DNA from: an uncultured bacterium
GTDB lineage: Bacteria; Chloroflexota; Anaerolineae; JACIWP01
NCBI GenBank assembly: GCA_903872005.1
Contig: CAIQJD010000872.1
Coordinates: 1-19,228 of the forward strand
DNA: 19,228 bases
Direction of reading: 5' to 3'
Positions 7,201 to 16,021 of this stretch are shown in pieces. The translations under genes and the position numbers were made by a program. Every line of letters starts with the position of its first letter. The stretch's first letter is position 1. The notes below the pieces were generated by a model. It did no database searches and was not told the origin of the DNA. It saw only the letters and a list, made by a program, of their open reading frames with translations.

Positions 7201-8966
7201 GCCAGCAACAGGTCATTGTCGGACTCGGCTCCTGCGGCATGGCCGCCGGCGCCAGCGAAACCTACGCCGCCTTCCAGGAAGAGCTGACCAAGCGCGGCCT
7301 CGACGTTACCCTCAGCATCACCGGCTGCAACGGTCTTTGCCACCGCGAGCCGATTGTAGAGGTCATCACGCCGGCCGGCCACTGGACCTACGCCGACATC
7401 AAAGCGCCGCGCGTCGCTGACCTCGTAGAGAAGCATCTGATCGGCGGAAAGCCGGTCGCTGATTGGACGTTCCAGGGGCCAACATACGCGGGCGAGATCA
7501 AAGCCTACACCGGCAAACAGGTCTATCTGGAACTACGGAACTGCGGGCGCATTAATCCGGAGAAGATTGACGACTACATCGCCCAGGAAGGCTACAAGGC
7601 CCTGGCGCGCACACTCAAGATGACTCCCGAGGACGTCATCGCCGAAGTCAAGCGCGCCGGCCTGCGTGGGCGCGGCGGCGCCGGCTTCTCGACCGGCCAG
7701 AAGTGGGAATTTGCTCGCAAGTCCCCGGGCGATGTCAAGTACATGATCTGCAACGCCGACGAAGGCGACCCCGGCGCGTTCATGAACCGCAGCGTCCTCG
7801 AAAGCGACCCACACGGCGTCCTGGAAGGCATGACCATTGCCGCCTATGCCATTGGCGCGCACGAGGGCTACATCTACGTCCGCGCCGAGTATCCCCTCGC
7901 CATCAAGCGGCTCAAGATCGCCCTGGCGCAATCCCGCGAGCGCGGTTACCTGGGCGAGAATATCATGGGCAGCGGCTTCGCCTTCGAGATTCACATCAAG
8001 GAAGGCGCCGGCGCATTCGTCTGTGGCGAAGAGACGGCCCTGATCGCCTCCATTGAGGGGCAGCGCGGCATGCCGCGCCTGCGCCCGCCCTACCCGGCCG
8101 TCTCCGGCCTCTTTGGCAAGCCCACTAACATCAACAATGTGGGCACTCTGGCCGACGTCACCTGGGTCATGCTGAACGGCGCCGAGGCATACAACCGGCT
8201 GGGCACCGAGAAGAGCAAAGGCACCAAAGTCTTCTCGCTGGTCGGCAAGATCGCGCGCAGCGGTCTGGTAGAAGTCCCCTTCGGCATTACCATCGGTGAA
8301 GTCGTCAACGAGATCGGCGGCGGCTCCATCTCCGGCCGGCCGATCAAAGCCGTGCAGTTTGGCGGCCCCTCCGGCGGCTGCATCCCGGCGTCCATGTTCG
8401 ACACGAAGATTGACTACGAGTCGCTGAACGCCACGGGCGCCATCGTAGGCTCCGGCGGCATGGTCGTCATGGATGAAGGCTCGTGCATGGTGGATGTGGC
8501 GCGTTACTTCCTCAACTTCACCCAGAGCGAGTCGTGCGGCAAGTGTACCTTCTGCCGCATCGGAACGCGCCGGCTGCTGGAAATCCTGACCCGCATCACC
8601 GAGGGAAAAGGCACAGAAGACGACATCGCCCACCTGGAATACCTATGCGACAAAGTCAAGAATACGTCGCTCTGCGCCCTGGGCGGCACCGCGCCCAACC
8701 CGGTGTTGACCACCCTGCGCTACTTCCGCGACGAATACATCGCCCACGTGCGCGACCACCGCTGTCCGGCCAAGGTCTGCAAGGCGCTCATCACCTACAG
8801 CGTCGTCCCCGAAGCCTGCACCGGCTGCCAGGTCTGCAAGCGCGCCTGCCCCGTGCAGTGCATCTCCGGCGAGCGCAAGCAGGTGCATCTCATTGACCAA
8901 TCGCGTTGCACCAAGTGCGGCACCTGTCACGAAGTCTGCAAGTTCAATGCTATCAGTGTGGCATAG
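7197..8966 (+). CDS. nuoF: NuoF/HydB-like flavoprotein subunit (FMN, NADH site, FeS clusters) of an electron-bifurcating complex
   Basis: A 589-residue three-part subunit. Residues 1-80 form an HndB-like thioredoxin-fold domain with C13, C44 and C48; the position of the usual first ligand holds Val8. The central NuoF core has the NADH loop RGRGGAGFSTGQKW (about 157-173), the FMN-contact motif CNADEGDPGAF (about 185-195), and the N3-type [4Fe-4S] ligands C447, C450, C453 and C493. The C-terminal domain carries two ferredoxin-type [4Fe-4S] motifs, C541/C544/C547/C551 and C571/C574/C577/C581. This N-terminal thioredoxin plus C-terminal diferredoxin layout is that of HydB/BfuB proteins of electron-bifurcating enzymes, not of complex I NuoF, which lacks both. 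It overlaps the preceding gene by four bases and is followed after 13 bases by the GltD-like gene. Expected role: take or give electrons at NAD(H) and pass them through FeS clusters between ferredoxin and the partner subunit. Confidence 0.92.
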   Translation: MSQQQVIVGLGSCGMAAGASETYAAFQEELTKRGLDVTLSITGCNGLCHREPIVEVITPAGHWTYADIKAPRVADLVEKHLIGGKPVADWTFQGPTYAGEIKAYTGKQVYLELRNCGRINPEKIDDYIAQEGYKALARTLKMTPEDVIAEVKRAGLRGRGGAGFSTGQKWEFARKSPGDVKYMICNADEGDPGAFMNRSVLESDPHGVLEGMTIAAYAIGAHEGYIYVRAEYPLAIKRLKIALAQSRERGYLGENIMGSGFAFEIHIKEGAGAFVCGEETALIASIEGQRGMPRLRPPYPAVSGLFGKPTNINNVGTLADVTWVMLNGAEAYNRLGTEKSKGTKVFSLVGKIARSGLVEVPFGITIGEVVNEIGGGSISGRPIKAVQFGGPSGGCIPASMFDTKIDYESLNATGAIVGSGGMVVMDEGSCMVDVARYFLNFTQSESCGKCTFCRIGTRRLLEILTRITEGKGTEDDIAHLEYLCDKVKNTSLCALGGTAPNPVLTTLRYFRDEYIAHVRDHRCPAKVCKALITYSVVPEACTGCQVCKRACPVQCISGERKQVHLIDQSRCTKCGTCHEVCKFNAISVA

Positions 8967-8979
8967 AGGATGGTGAGCT

Positions 8980-11052
8980 GTGGCTGAGATTAAAGTTACG
9001 ATTGATGGAAAGACCGCCGTCGTGCCGGCTGGCAGCACGATCCTGGATGCCGCGGCCAGCATCGGCGTCAAAATCCCTACGCTCTGCCATGTCGCTGAGC
9101 TGAAGCGATTCACCTCCTGCTACATGTGCGTCGTGGAAGTCACCGGCATGCCCAAGCCCGCGCCGGCCTGCTCCACCGAAGCCCGCGATGGCATGGTCGT
9201 CTCCACCCAGAGCGACACCATCCGCAACACGCGGCGTACCGCCCTGGAGCTGCTCCTCTCCGATCACTGCGGCGACTGCTTCGCCCCCTGCGGCGTCACC
9301 TGCCCCACCGGCATTGACATCCAGTCCTACCTGAAGCTGATCGCCGATGGCGACCTCCTCGCCGCGCACCAGAAGGTCAAAGAAACCATGCCGCTGCCGG
9401 CTTCCCTGGGTCGCGTCTGCCCGCACCCTTGCGAAGCGGAATGCCGGCGCAACCGCGTCGAAGAGCCTATCACGATCTGCTGGACCCACCGCTATCTGGC
9501 CGACAAAGACATGCAGGGCGCCGGCTACGTGCCACAGTGCGCGCCGGCCACCGGCCGCAAGATCGCCATCATCGGCGCCGGCCCGGCCGGCCTGAGCGCC
9601 GCCTATCACCTGCGCCGGCGCGGCCATAGCGCCACGATCTTCGAGAAGCAGGAGGCCGCCGGCGGCATGTTGCGCTGGGGCATCCCCTACTACCGTCTGC
9701 CGGCCGCCGTCATTGACGCCGAAGTCAAAGTCATCACCGACATGGGCGCCGAGATCCGCTACGGCCAGGAGTTGGGCAAGGATGTCACAATCCAGTCGTT
9801 GAAAGCCGCCGGCTACGAGGCAATTTTCCTCGGCGTCGGCGCACAAGAGGCGATGAAGATGCGTGTGGACGGCGAAGACCTGCCCGGCGTCATGTCGGGC
9901 CTCGACTTCCTGGCCCGCGTCGCGCGCAACCAGCCGGTCCACCTCGGCGCGTCCGTGGCGGTCATTGGCGGCGGCAACACGGCCATTGACTCGGCCCGCA
10001 CCGCCCGCCGGCTCGGCGCCGACGTGACCATCCTCTACCGTCGCACCCGCGAAGAGATGCCGGCGCTGGACATCGAAATCGAAGCCGCCCTGCACGAGGG
10101 CGTGCAGATCGAATACCTGACCGCGCCCCTCTCCGTGAAAGCTCTGGCGCAAGACCTCTCCCTCACTTGCCAGCGCATGGCGCTGGGCGAGCCAGACGCC
10201 AGCGGCCGGCGCAAGCCGGTGGCGGTCAAAGGCTCCGAATTCGCCAAAGAGTGTACCGCCATCATCTCGGCCATCGGCCAGCGCGTTGACATGGAGTGCC
10301 TGGAAGGCGAAGATGTAACCTGCACCCTGGACGGTCGCATCACCGTCAACTCCGAGACCGGCCTGACCAGCATCCCCGGCGTCTTCGCCGGCGGCGACTG
10401 CGTCACCGGCCCAGACATCGCCGTGCGCGCCATCGGCGCCGGCCGGTTGGCCGCCGCTTCGATTGACCAATACCTGCGCGGCGAGCCGGTCAGCGGCTAC
10501 GGCCATCCGTTTGCCTCCACCATGGGCAAGCTCAACGAAGTAGACCCGGAGCGCTTCGTGCGCTACCAGAAGTCGGCCCGCAGCCACATGCCGGAGCTGG
10601 ACGGCGCGACTCGCGTGACCAGCTTCGACGAAGTCGAGACAGGCCTCTCCTTCGAGCAAGCCCTGGCGGAAGCCAAGCGTTGCCTCGAATGCGGCTGCGC
10701 GGCCGTGACGACCTGCAAGCTCAAGGACTACGCCACGCAATACGGCGCAGCGGCCGAGCCGTGGGCCGGCAAGATGCGCGGCTACACCTACGACGGCTCG
10801 CACCCCGATCTCTTCATGGAGACCGGCAAGTGTATCCAGTGCGGCGCCTGCATCCGCGCCTGCCGCGATGTCCGCAAGCTGGAGGTCCTCACTTTCGTCA
10901 ACCGCGGCTTCGAAGCGCGCGTCCTGCCCTACTTCGGGCTGCCCCTGGGCCAGACCACCTGCGACGGCTGCCTGGAATGCGTCAAAGTCTGCCCCACCGG
11001 CGCCGTGGCCGCCGTCCACGCCGAAAAGGTGAAGAAGTCCTACACACTGTAG
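8980..11052 (+). CDS. NfnB/GltD-like NADP(H) oxidoreductase fused to NuoG-type ferredoxin and diferredoxin domains (StnC-like)
   Basis: A 690-residue fusion. Residues 1-75 are a NuoG-type [2Fe-2S] domain (C36, C47, C50, C64). The next part is the Cys-rich helical domain of GltD/NfnB (DHCGDCFAPCGVTCPTG, then RVCPHPCEAECRR, about 92-160). An FAD Rossmann fold follows (IGAGPAG, 198-204) and a second nucleotide fold with IGGGNTAID from about 329, as in NADPH-using glutamate synthase beta and NfnB. The C-terminus has two [4Fe-4S] motifs: C618/C621/C624/C628 and C661/C664/C667/C671. The start is a GTG; the nearby ATG at 8970 is out of frame. There is no glutamate synthase large subunit nearby. Together with the NuoE- and NuoF-like subunits this equals the three-subunit Sporomusa-type Nfn (StnABC), which couples NADP(H) with NAD(H) and ferredoxin. 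The assignment rests on domain architecture; a different bifurcating acceptor cannot be excluded. Confidence 0.85.
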   Translation: MAEIKVTIDGKTAVVPAGSTILDAAASIGVKIPTLCHVAELKRFTSCYMCVVEVTGMPKPAPACSTEARDGMVVSTQSDTIRNTRRTALELLLSDHCGDCFAPCGVTCPTGIDIQSYLKLIADGDLLAAHQKVKETMPLPASLGRVCPHPCEAECRRNRVEEPITICWTHRYLADKDMQGAGYVPQCAPATGRKIAIIGAGPAGLSAAYHLRRRGHSATIFEKQEAAGGMLRWGIPYYRLPAAVIDAEVKVITDMGAEIRYGQELGKDVTIQSLKAAGYEAIFLGVGAQEAMKMRVDGEDLPGVMSGLDFLARVARNQPVHLGASVAVIGGGNTAIDSARTARRLGADVTILYRRTREEMPALDIEIEAALHEGVQIEYLTAPLSVKALAQDLSLTCQRMALGEPDASGRRKPVAVKGSEFAKECTAIISAIGQRVDMECLEGEDVTCTLDGRITVNSETGLTSIPGVFAGGDCVTGPDIAVRAIGAGRLAAASIDQYLRGEPVSGYGHPFASTMGKLNEVDPERFVRYQKSARSHMPELDGATRVTSFDEVETGLSFEQALAEAKRCLECGCAAVTTCKLKDYATQYGAAAEPWAGKMRGYTYDGSHPDLFMETGKCIQCGACIRACRDVRKLEVLTFVNRGFEARVLPYFGLPLGQTTCDGCLECVKVCPTGAVAAVHAEKVKKSYTL

Positions 11053-11066
11053 CGTCTGACTGACGC

Positions 11067-11113
11067 GACGAGGGCCTTGCGGTTCATCCATGATCGCAAG
11101 ACCCTCGTCTTTT
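11067..11113 (+). terminator. Intrinsic terminator of the transhydrogenase operon
   Basis: Arms 11067-11081 (GACGAGGGCCTTGCG) and 11095-11109 (CGCAAGACCCTCGTC) pair over 15 positions with one mismatch around a 13-base loop, followed by TTTTC. It begins 15 bases after the stop codon. A small GCGTC/GACGC hairpin (11052-11066) directly precedes it. The next gene converges on it from the other strand, where no T-run follows the stem. Confidence 0.88.
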
Positions 11114-11130
11114 CTGTAGGAGTCAAATGA

Positions 11131-12581
11131 TCATCCTGGGGGGCTCAGAATCGGGCCTATATATGATGCGCCATTTAGTCGCGCGTCGTGCGCCGGCAGG
11201 TGAGCGGTCACGCGCGTCCCTTTGGGCGACGACTGCAACGCCAGCCGGCCGCCGAGCAACTGGGCTCGTTCTTGCATCCCCACCAGCCCGAAATGCCCCG
11301 CGCCAGTCAAGCCATCAGGCGACATCGGCGGTGTGAACCCCACGCCGTCGTCCTGCACCGACACCGTCAACTCCCGTTCACCAAAGCCTACCGTCAAGGT
11401 CATCTGCTGTGCCCGAGCATGCTGCATGGCATTGGCGAGCGCTTCCTGGGCGATCCGAAAGGCCGCGACCTCAACCTCCGATGATAGGCGTCTCGGCCGA
11501 CCGCTGATCACTACTTGAGCATTGGTTCCGCCATCTCGAATCTCCTGTACCAACATCTCCAGGGCCGGCGCCAACCCCAGCTCCTCCAGGTAGATCGGAC
11601 GCAGCCCTCGAATCATCCGACGCAATTCACCCAGCGTTGCCTCGCACAACGACCGTGCCTTCAGCAGAGAATCACGCGCGGCCGGCGTGTCATTGCGGTC
11701 CAGCGCCCGTTGGGTCATCTGCATACGCTGGCCGATAGCGATCAGATCTTGTATCGTCTGATCGTGCAGCTCGCGTGCCAATCGCCCCCGCTCCGCTTCC
11801 TGACTCGCGGTGATTCCTTCAGCGTAGTCCTTAATACTCGCCTGATAGTGTCGGATGCGTTCCACCATATCTTGCAGCGCGCGCTGCAAATCGCGTATCT
11901 CTTCCACCCCGCCCACGCCGGCGCGCAAGCCGGCGAAGTCGCCGCCCGTGATGCGGCCAGCGGCGTCCGCCAGCCGAGCGAGAGGTTGCAGGATAGTACG
12001 ATACGAGAAGTAGATGATGATCAGAGACATCACTGCGGCGACTCCCAGCAGGACCGGCAGAATGCTCGAGAGGCGCAGGATCGGCACGATCATGTCTTCG
12101 ACGGGTTCTTCTACGACCACTTTCCAGCCGGTCTCATTGACCGAAGCAAACGAAGCCAGTGTAGAAATGCCTCTGGCGAATTGACCGCTGACGGTGCCGC
12201 TGCTCTGAACGCCCATCAGGCGCAGCGCCGCGGAAGTAGGAAGCTCCTGTCCAAGCAAGCTCTCGTCGGGGTGGATAAGCACGCGACCATCCAGGTCAAC
12301 CACGTAGATCACGCCGCGCTGAGCGATGCGCGCCTCGCTGAACACGAGTTGCAGACCATCGCCGTTGGGACGCACCACCCCGTGCCCCAATTCATCTTCG
12401 ATCTGCCGAACATACTGCCTAGCCAGCGCCGTATCGCGCTCCGACACGAAATCTCGCATCGCCCTTTGGTGAGCGTATACGCTCGTGAACGTCACGGCTA
12501 TCAGCGCCAGGGTCAGCGGGAAGATCGCCCACAGCCACAACTGCACTTGCAGCCGCCGGTACCATTGGGCCGGCGCCGGCT

Positions 12582-12600
<19 letters not shown>
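11131..12600 (-). CDS. Sensor histidine kinase (Cache - HAMP - HisKA_3 - HATPase_c), NarL-system type
   Basis: A 489-residue membrane sensor kinase. A first membrane segment spans about residues 21-43. The outside region (about 45-180) looks like a single Cache domain (GVIYVVDLDGRVLIHPDESLLGQ split over that region, and a WKVVVEEPVEDM end). A second membrane segment spans about 185-207, followed by a HAMP linker to about 262. The HisKA_3 phospho-acceptor H279 lies in RELHDQTIQDL. The ATPase domain shows the N-box ALANAMQHA, the DDGVGF box and the GLVGMQERAQLLGG segment. The gene overlaps the end of the response regulator gene by 19 bases, so the pair is co-translated with the regulator first. 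Signals for Cache domains are small molecules; nothing in the sequence names this one. The neighbouring copper genes make a metal or redox link possible, but this is only context. Confidence 0.92.
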
Positions 12601-13238
<638 letters not shown>

Positions 13239-13291
13239 GGCATCCTCCCGCGCCGGCAGACCAGGTACCCCGGCGTCTTGCAACCCCTCTG

Positions 13292-13320
13292 ATTATATTC
13301 CATCTTCACCCTGCCGTCCA
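13292..13320 (-). promoter_or_regulatory. Promoter of the two-component operon
   Basis: On the minus strand TGGACG (13320-13315) and TATAAT (13297-13292) are separated by 17 bases. The -10 box is perfect, the -35 box matches four of six. Transcription would start near 13285, about 47 bases before the regulator's ATG, and just beyond the end of the decayed ATPase gene. Confidence 0.62.
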
Positions 13321-13357
13321 CTGAAATGCCCGCCGGCCGAGATTGCGAGAGCGGCCA

Positions 13358-14430
13358 CTACACCGTCAAACGCGTTCGGCGCAGCAGTTGCGCGTTGATC
13401 GCCACGATGATCGTGCTGAGCGCCATGAACAGCGCGCCCAGCGCTGGCGAGAGGAGGATGCCAACGGGCGCCAGCACGCCGGCAGCCAACGGCAGCGCCA
13501 CGATGTTGTACCCAGTGGCCCATAGCAGATTCTGGATCATCTTGCGATGGCTGGCGCGGCTCAATTCGATCACCTTCACCACGTCCAGGGGATTGCTCTG
13601 TATCAAAATGATGCCGGCCGATTCGACCGCCACATCGGTGCCGCTGCCGATGGCAATCCCCACGTCGGCCCGCGTCAGCGCCGGCGCCGACCATCGCGAC
13701 GCGGCGACCCTGGCGCTGTAGCTCCAGCACTTTTTGGTCTTTGTGCTCGGGCAGCACTTCGGCGAAATAGTGGTCAATGCCCAGTTCAGTCGCCACGGAC
13801 TTGGCGACGGGAGCGCTGTCGCCGGTCAACATGGCTACCTGCACGCCCATCTGATGCAGACGCGCCACCGCCGCCTTGCTCTCCGGGCGGATCACGTCGG
13901 CCAGAGCGAGGCCGGCCACCACCAATCCGTCTTGTATGAGATAGATGGCGCTCCGCCCCGCGGCGCTGGCCTGAGTGGAGAGCCGGGCGATCTGCGCCGG
14001 CAATTCCAATCCCAGCAGTTCCAGCAGGCGCGGCCCGCCGACATAGACAGTATGGCCTTCACTCCTGGCTCGCACGCCACGGCCTTTGATCGCTTCAAAG
14101 CCGGACACGGTTGGCAGTAACAGCCGGCGCTCCGCGGCGGTCTGCCGCACGCCGCGAGCGATGGTGTGCTCCGAGTCGCCTTCGATCGCCGCCGCGAGCG
14201 CCAACGCCGCGGTTTCATCCCAACCATCGGCCGTTGCAGGGCGCCGGTCTTGTCGAAAATCACTGTATCAATCTCACGCGCCGCTTCCAGAGCCAGCCGG
14301 TCGCGCACCAAAATGCCATTCCTGGCCCCCAACGTGGTTGTGATTGAGACTACCAGCGGGATCGCCAGACCAAGCGCGTGGGGGCAGGCGATGACCAGGA
14401 CAGTCGCCACGCGCGCGATGACCTCCACAA
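13358..14430 (-). pseudogene. copB: Decayed CopB-type (CPH) heavy-metal P-type ATPase, N-terminus missing and frameshifted
   Basis: Three reading frames together spell the second half of a P1B-type ATPase. From about 14430 the first frame reads [20 protein letters not shown] (CPH metal-site helix, typical of CopB/P1B-3) up to [10 protein letters not shown] second frame takes over near 14222-14243 at [20 protein letters not shown] and runs through the nucleotide-binding domain ([15 protein letters not shown]). A third frame takes over near 13678-13690 and gives [16 protein letters not shown], then two C-terminal membrane helices to the TAG at 13358. The losses remove the rest of DKTGTLT and the GDGVND residues. 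All N-terminal membrane helices before CPH are absent: the upstream sequence changes directly into a methyltransferase remnant. The gene cannot make a working pump as read. Sequencing or assembly error is the alternative, but several independent lesions in about 1.6 kb, beside intact neighbours, favour real decay. Confidence 0.83.
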
Positions 14431-14970
14431 TGAGAGCGTTTCGATGAGCGCCACATGCGGCTCTGTCTCTTCCACGTTGATGAAGCCGGCCTGCTGCAGC
14501 ACAAGGGGGAGCCGGCCGGCGATCAGGTCAGCCGTCTTCTCGAGGCGTCGCATGACCAGAGATATGCCCCATGCAACCCAATGGTGCGGCTGGCCGAAAT
14601 CCAGCACATGCAGTTCGCCGCCGGGCCGCAGAACTCGGAAGATTTCTTCCAGAGTGCGCTGCCGGTTTTCGGTATCCAGGTGGTGGAGCATTAAGCTGGC
14701 GACTACGCGGTCGAGACGCCAGCGCCGTAGGGCAAATGGTAAGCCAGGCCAAGGTCGAAAGTGATCTGGACGCCGGCGGCTGCTGCTTTCGCGCGGCTCA
14801 TCGCGAGAAATTCGCATCGGCATCTACCCCACCACTTGAGCATCAGGATGCGCCTGCTTGACGAGGAGCCGTTTGAGCTTGGCTTCGGGCAGGAGCCAAC
14901 GCAAGAGAGCGTCATATACCGGCGTGATCCAGCGATAGTGTAAAGCCGGGACAAATGGTTCGTTGGTCAT
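14431..14970 (-). pseudogene. Decayed class I SAM-dependent methyltransferase (UbiE-like)
   Basis: The ATG at 14970 overlaps the SHOCT gene's stop as TAATG. The first frame reads a normal N-terminus (PALHYRWITPVYDALLRWLL) to HPDAQVVG and stops at 14824. About 25 codons, including the glycine-rich SAM-binding motif I expected after KLKRLLV, are missing without a frame change, apparently by fusion of two LLV-like stretches. The sequence then continues in another frame (FLAMSRAKAAAAGVQITFDL) and, after an apparent one-base loss near 14713, in a third (DRVVASLMLHHL, then FRVLRPGGELHVLDFG). The last recognisable part is ETLSLWR at about 14436, a few residues short of the usual C-terminus, where it runs into the ATPase remnant. 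Class I methyltransferases of this kind often sit beside metal resistance genes. As read, it is non-functional. Confidence 0.82.
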
Positions 14971-15221
14971 TACGTGTTCAAGTCTCGTCGCATTTGGTCG
15001 TATTGCTCCTTGGTGATCTCGCCGCGAGCATAGCGTTCTTTGAGGACATCCAGCGCCCGGCCCGACGACGCAGGCGAGCCGCCGTGCGCCGCGCCAGACT
15101 GGCCTAGCGTCCGTATCGCAAAGCAGCCGGCTACGCTCAGGACGCACACGACCAATATGAATAGGAACCCACCGAACAGCATCATACACACACCTCCGAA
15201 TCCTCCATTCCACGGCATCAT
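14970..15221 (-). CDS. Small membrane protein with C-terminal SHOCT domain
   Basis: An 83-residue protein: a Gly/Met-rich N-terminus (MMPWNGGFGG), one membrane helix (about residues 11-37, MMLFGGFLFILVVCVLSVAG), a polar Gly/Ala/Ser linker, and a SHOCT (short C-terminal) domain at about 53-82 (LDVLKERYARGEITKEQYDQ). GGAGG lies six bases before the ATG. SHOCT proteins are often small oligomerising membrane proteins of unknown function and are common beside copper exporters in Gram-positive-like and Chloroflexota genomes. It follows the PepSY-like gene after 86 bases containing two hairpins, and its TAA shares one base with the start codon of the methyltransferase remnant, showing that the three genes once formed one operon. 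Confidence 0.87.
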   Translation of the reverse strand: MMPWNGGFGGVCMMLFGGFLFILVVCVLSVAGCFAIRTLGQSGAAHGGSPASSGRALDVLKERYARGEITKEQYDQMRRDLNT

Positions 15222-15251
15222 CGCTTACCTCCCGGGCTTGCTTCCACTTTG

Positions 15252-15301
15252 CCGAGGATGCTCCTCGGAAGGCGACCGGGTAGAGAGATCGCCTTCCGAG
15301 G
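15252..15301. other. Two mutually exclusive intercistronic hairpins
   Basis: A perfect 13-base inverted repeat (arms 15263-15275 and 15289-15301, CCTCGGAAGGCGA and complement, loop 13) lies seven bases after the stop of the PepSY-like gene. A second 7-base hairpin (CCGAGGA 15252-15258, TCCTCGG 15262-15268, loop TGC) uses the same bases as one arm of the first, so only one can form at a time. On the transcribed minus strand no T-run follows the long stem, so it is more likely an RNA processing, stability or switching element than a simple terminator. Confidence 0.6.
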
Positions 15302-15307
15302 TTTATT

Positions 15308-16021
15308 CTACTGCTCGCCGCCCAGGACGTCAATGAACTCGCCGTGCCAGGTGTGATACCAGACCTGGCCGGTGCCGCCGTGTACGCTCAACATCCCATC
15401 TATCTTGCCATCCTTGAGCGTATGGACCGTGTAGTAGCCGTAGAACGGATCGGCCCCTTCCGTCGTCACGCCTGGCCGGTTGGCGTCCAGCCAGCGTTGC
15501 GCGATCTGCAACGCATCCGCCGGCGTAACGGCCATGTCGCCCTGCGGATCGCTGGTGCTCCACCCGCCCATCATACCGCCGGCCATCATGCCGTACTTGG
15601 CGTTCCACATCATATTGGGGCCGTACTCTGGGCCGACCAGACCGGTCTGCGTGTTGACCAGCAACTCCATCGCGCCGATGCCGGTATTCTTTTCCTGGAT
15701 GAGGGCATAGAAGTTGCGGTCGAACTCCATAATCTCGTCTACGACCAGGTTCGGGTTGCCGGCGATGTATTGCTCCACCGCTGCCTGGGCCTGCTGGATG
15801 GTCAGGCGCTGACCGGTTGCGGGCGCCTGCGCGCCTGCATAGTAGCCGCCCATCATTCCAGTCGGTCCAGCGCAGGTCAACCAGGAGCCGGCCGGCCCCT
15901 GCGCCTGCGCCACACCGCCCCAGATGTTGCGTCCGAAGAACCACCAACCTGTGGCGGTCAGGGCCAGCACCAAAATGCCTACCAACACGACCGTGACGAT
16001 AGCCAACTTTGCGAGTCTCAT
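15308..16021 (-). CDS. Membrane-anchored Met-rich protein with two PepSY-like repeats
   Basis: A 237-residue exported protein. Residues 5-27 form a membrane anchor or uncleaved signal (VTVVLVGILVLALTATGWWFF). Two similar alpha/beta units follow, each beginning with a helix of the PepSY type: about 72-130 (LTIQQAQAAVEQYIAG, ending LLVNTQTGLVG) and about 163-235 (VTPADALQIAQRWLDAN, ending HGGTGQVWYHTWHGEF). Between and before them are Met-rich patches (PTGMMGGYY at about 54-60, and NMMWNAKYGMMAGGMMGG at about 136-153) of the kind that bind Cu(I) outside the membrane. I start at 16021, where AGGAGG lies seven bases upstream; the other ATG at 16027 would have only one base of spacing. It leads an operon with the SHOCT protein and the two decayed genes. 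A periplasm-side or cell-surface copper-handling role is inferred, not shown. Confidence 0.82.
   Translation of the reverse strand: MRLAKLAIVTVVLVGILVLALTATGWWFFGRNIWGGVAQAQGPAGSWLTCAGPTGMMGGYYAGAQAPATGQRLTIQQAQAAVEQYIAGNPNLVVDEIMEFDRNFYALIQEKNTGIGAMELLVNTQTGLVGPEYGPNMMWNAKYGMMAGGMMGGWSTSDPQGDMAVTPADALQIAQRWLDANRPGVTTEGADPFYGYYTVHTLKDGKIDGMLSVHGGTGQVWYHTWHGEFIDVLGGEQ

Noticed and set aside
7533..8633. Minus-strand open frame inside the NuoF-like gene
   Set aside because: Antisense shadow of a gene with NADH, FMN and FeS motifs.
6706..11052. Start of a complex I (nuo) operon or a hydrogenase operon
   Set aside because: No other nuo genes and no hydrogenase catalytic subunit follow; a terminator closes the unit and the third gene has an NfnB/GltD core.
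8953..11091. Long open frame of 712 codons on the minus strand
   Set aside because: It mirrors the StnC-like gene; its translation is low-complexity Ala/Gly/Asp/His without any family motif, typical of an antisense shadow in high-GC DNA.
13358..14430. Programmed frameshift in the ATPase remnant
   Set aside because: Essential residues are missing at the frame changes, no slippery sequence is seen, and the N-terminal half is absent.
15263..15301. 13-bp stem as a simple terminator of the PepSY-like gene
   Set aside because: No T-run follows on the transcribed strand, and the genes downstream were evidently part of the same operon.
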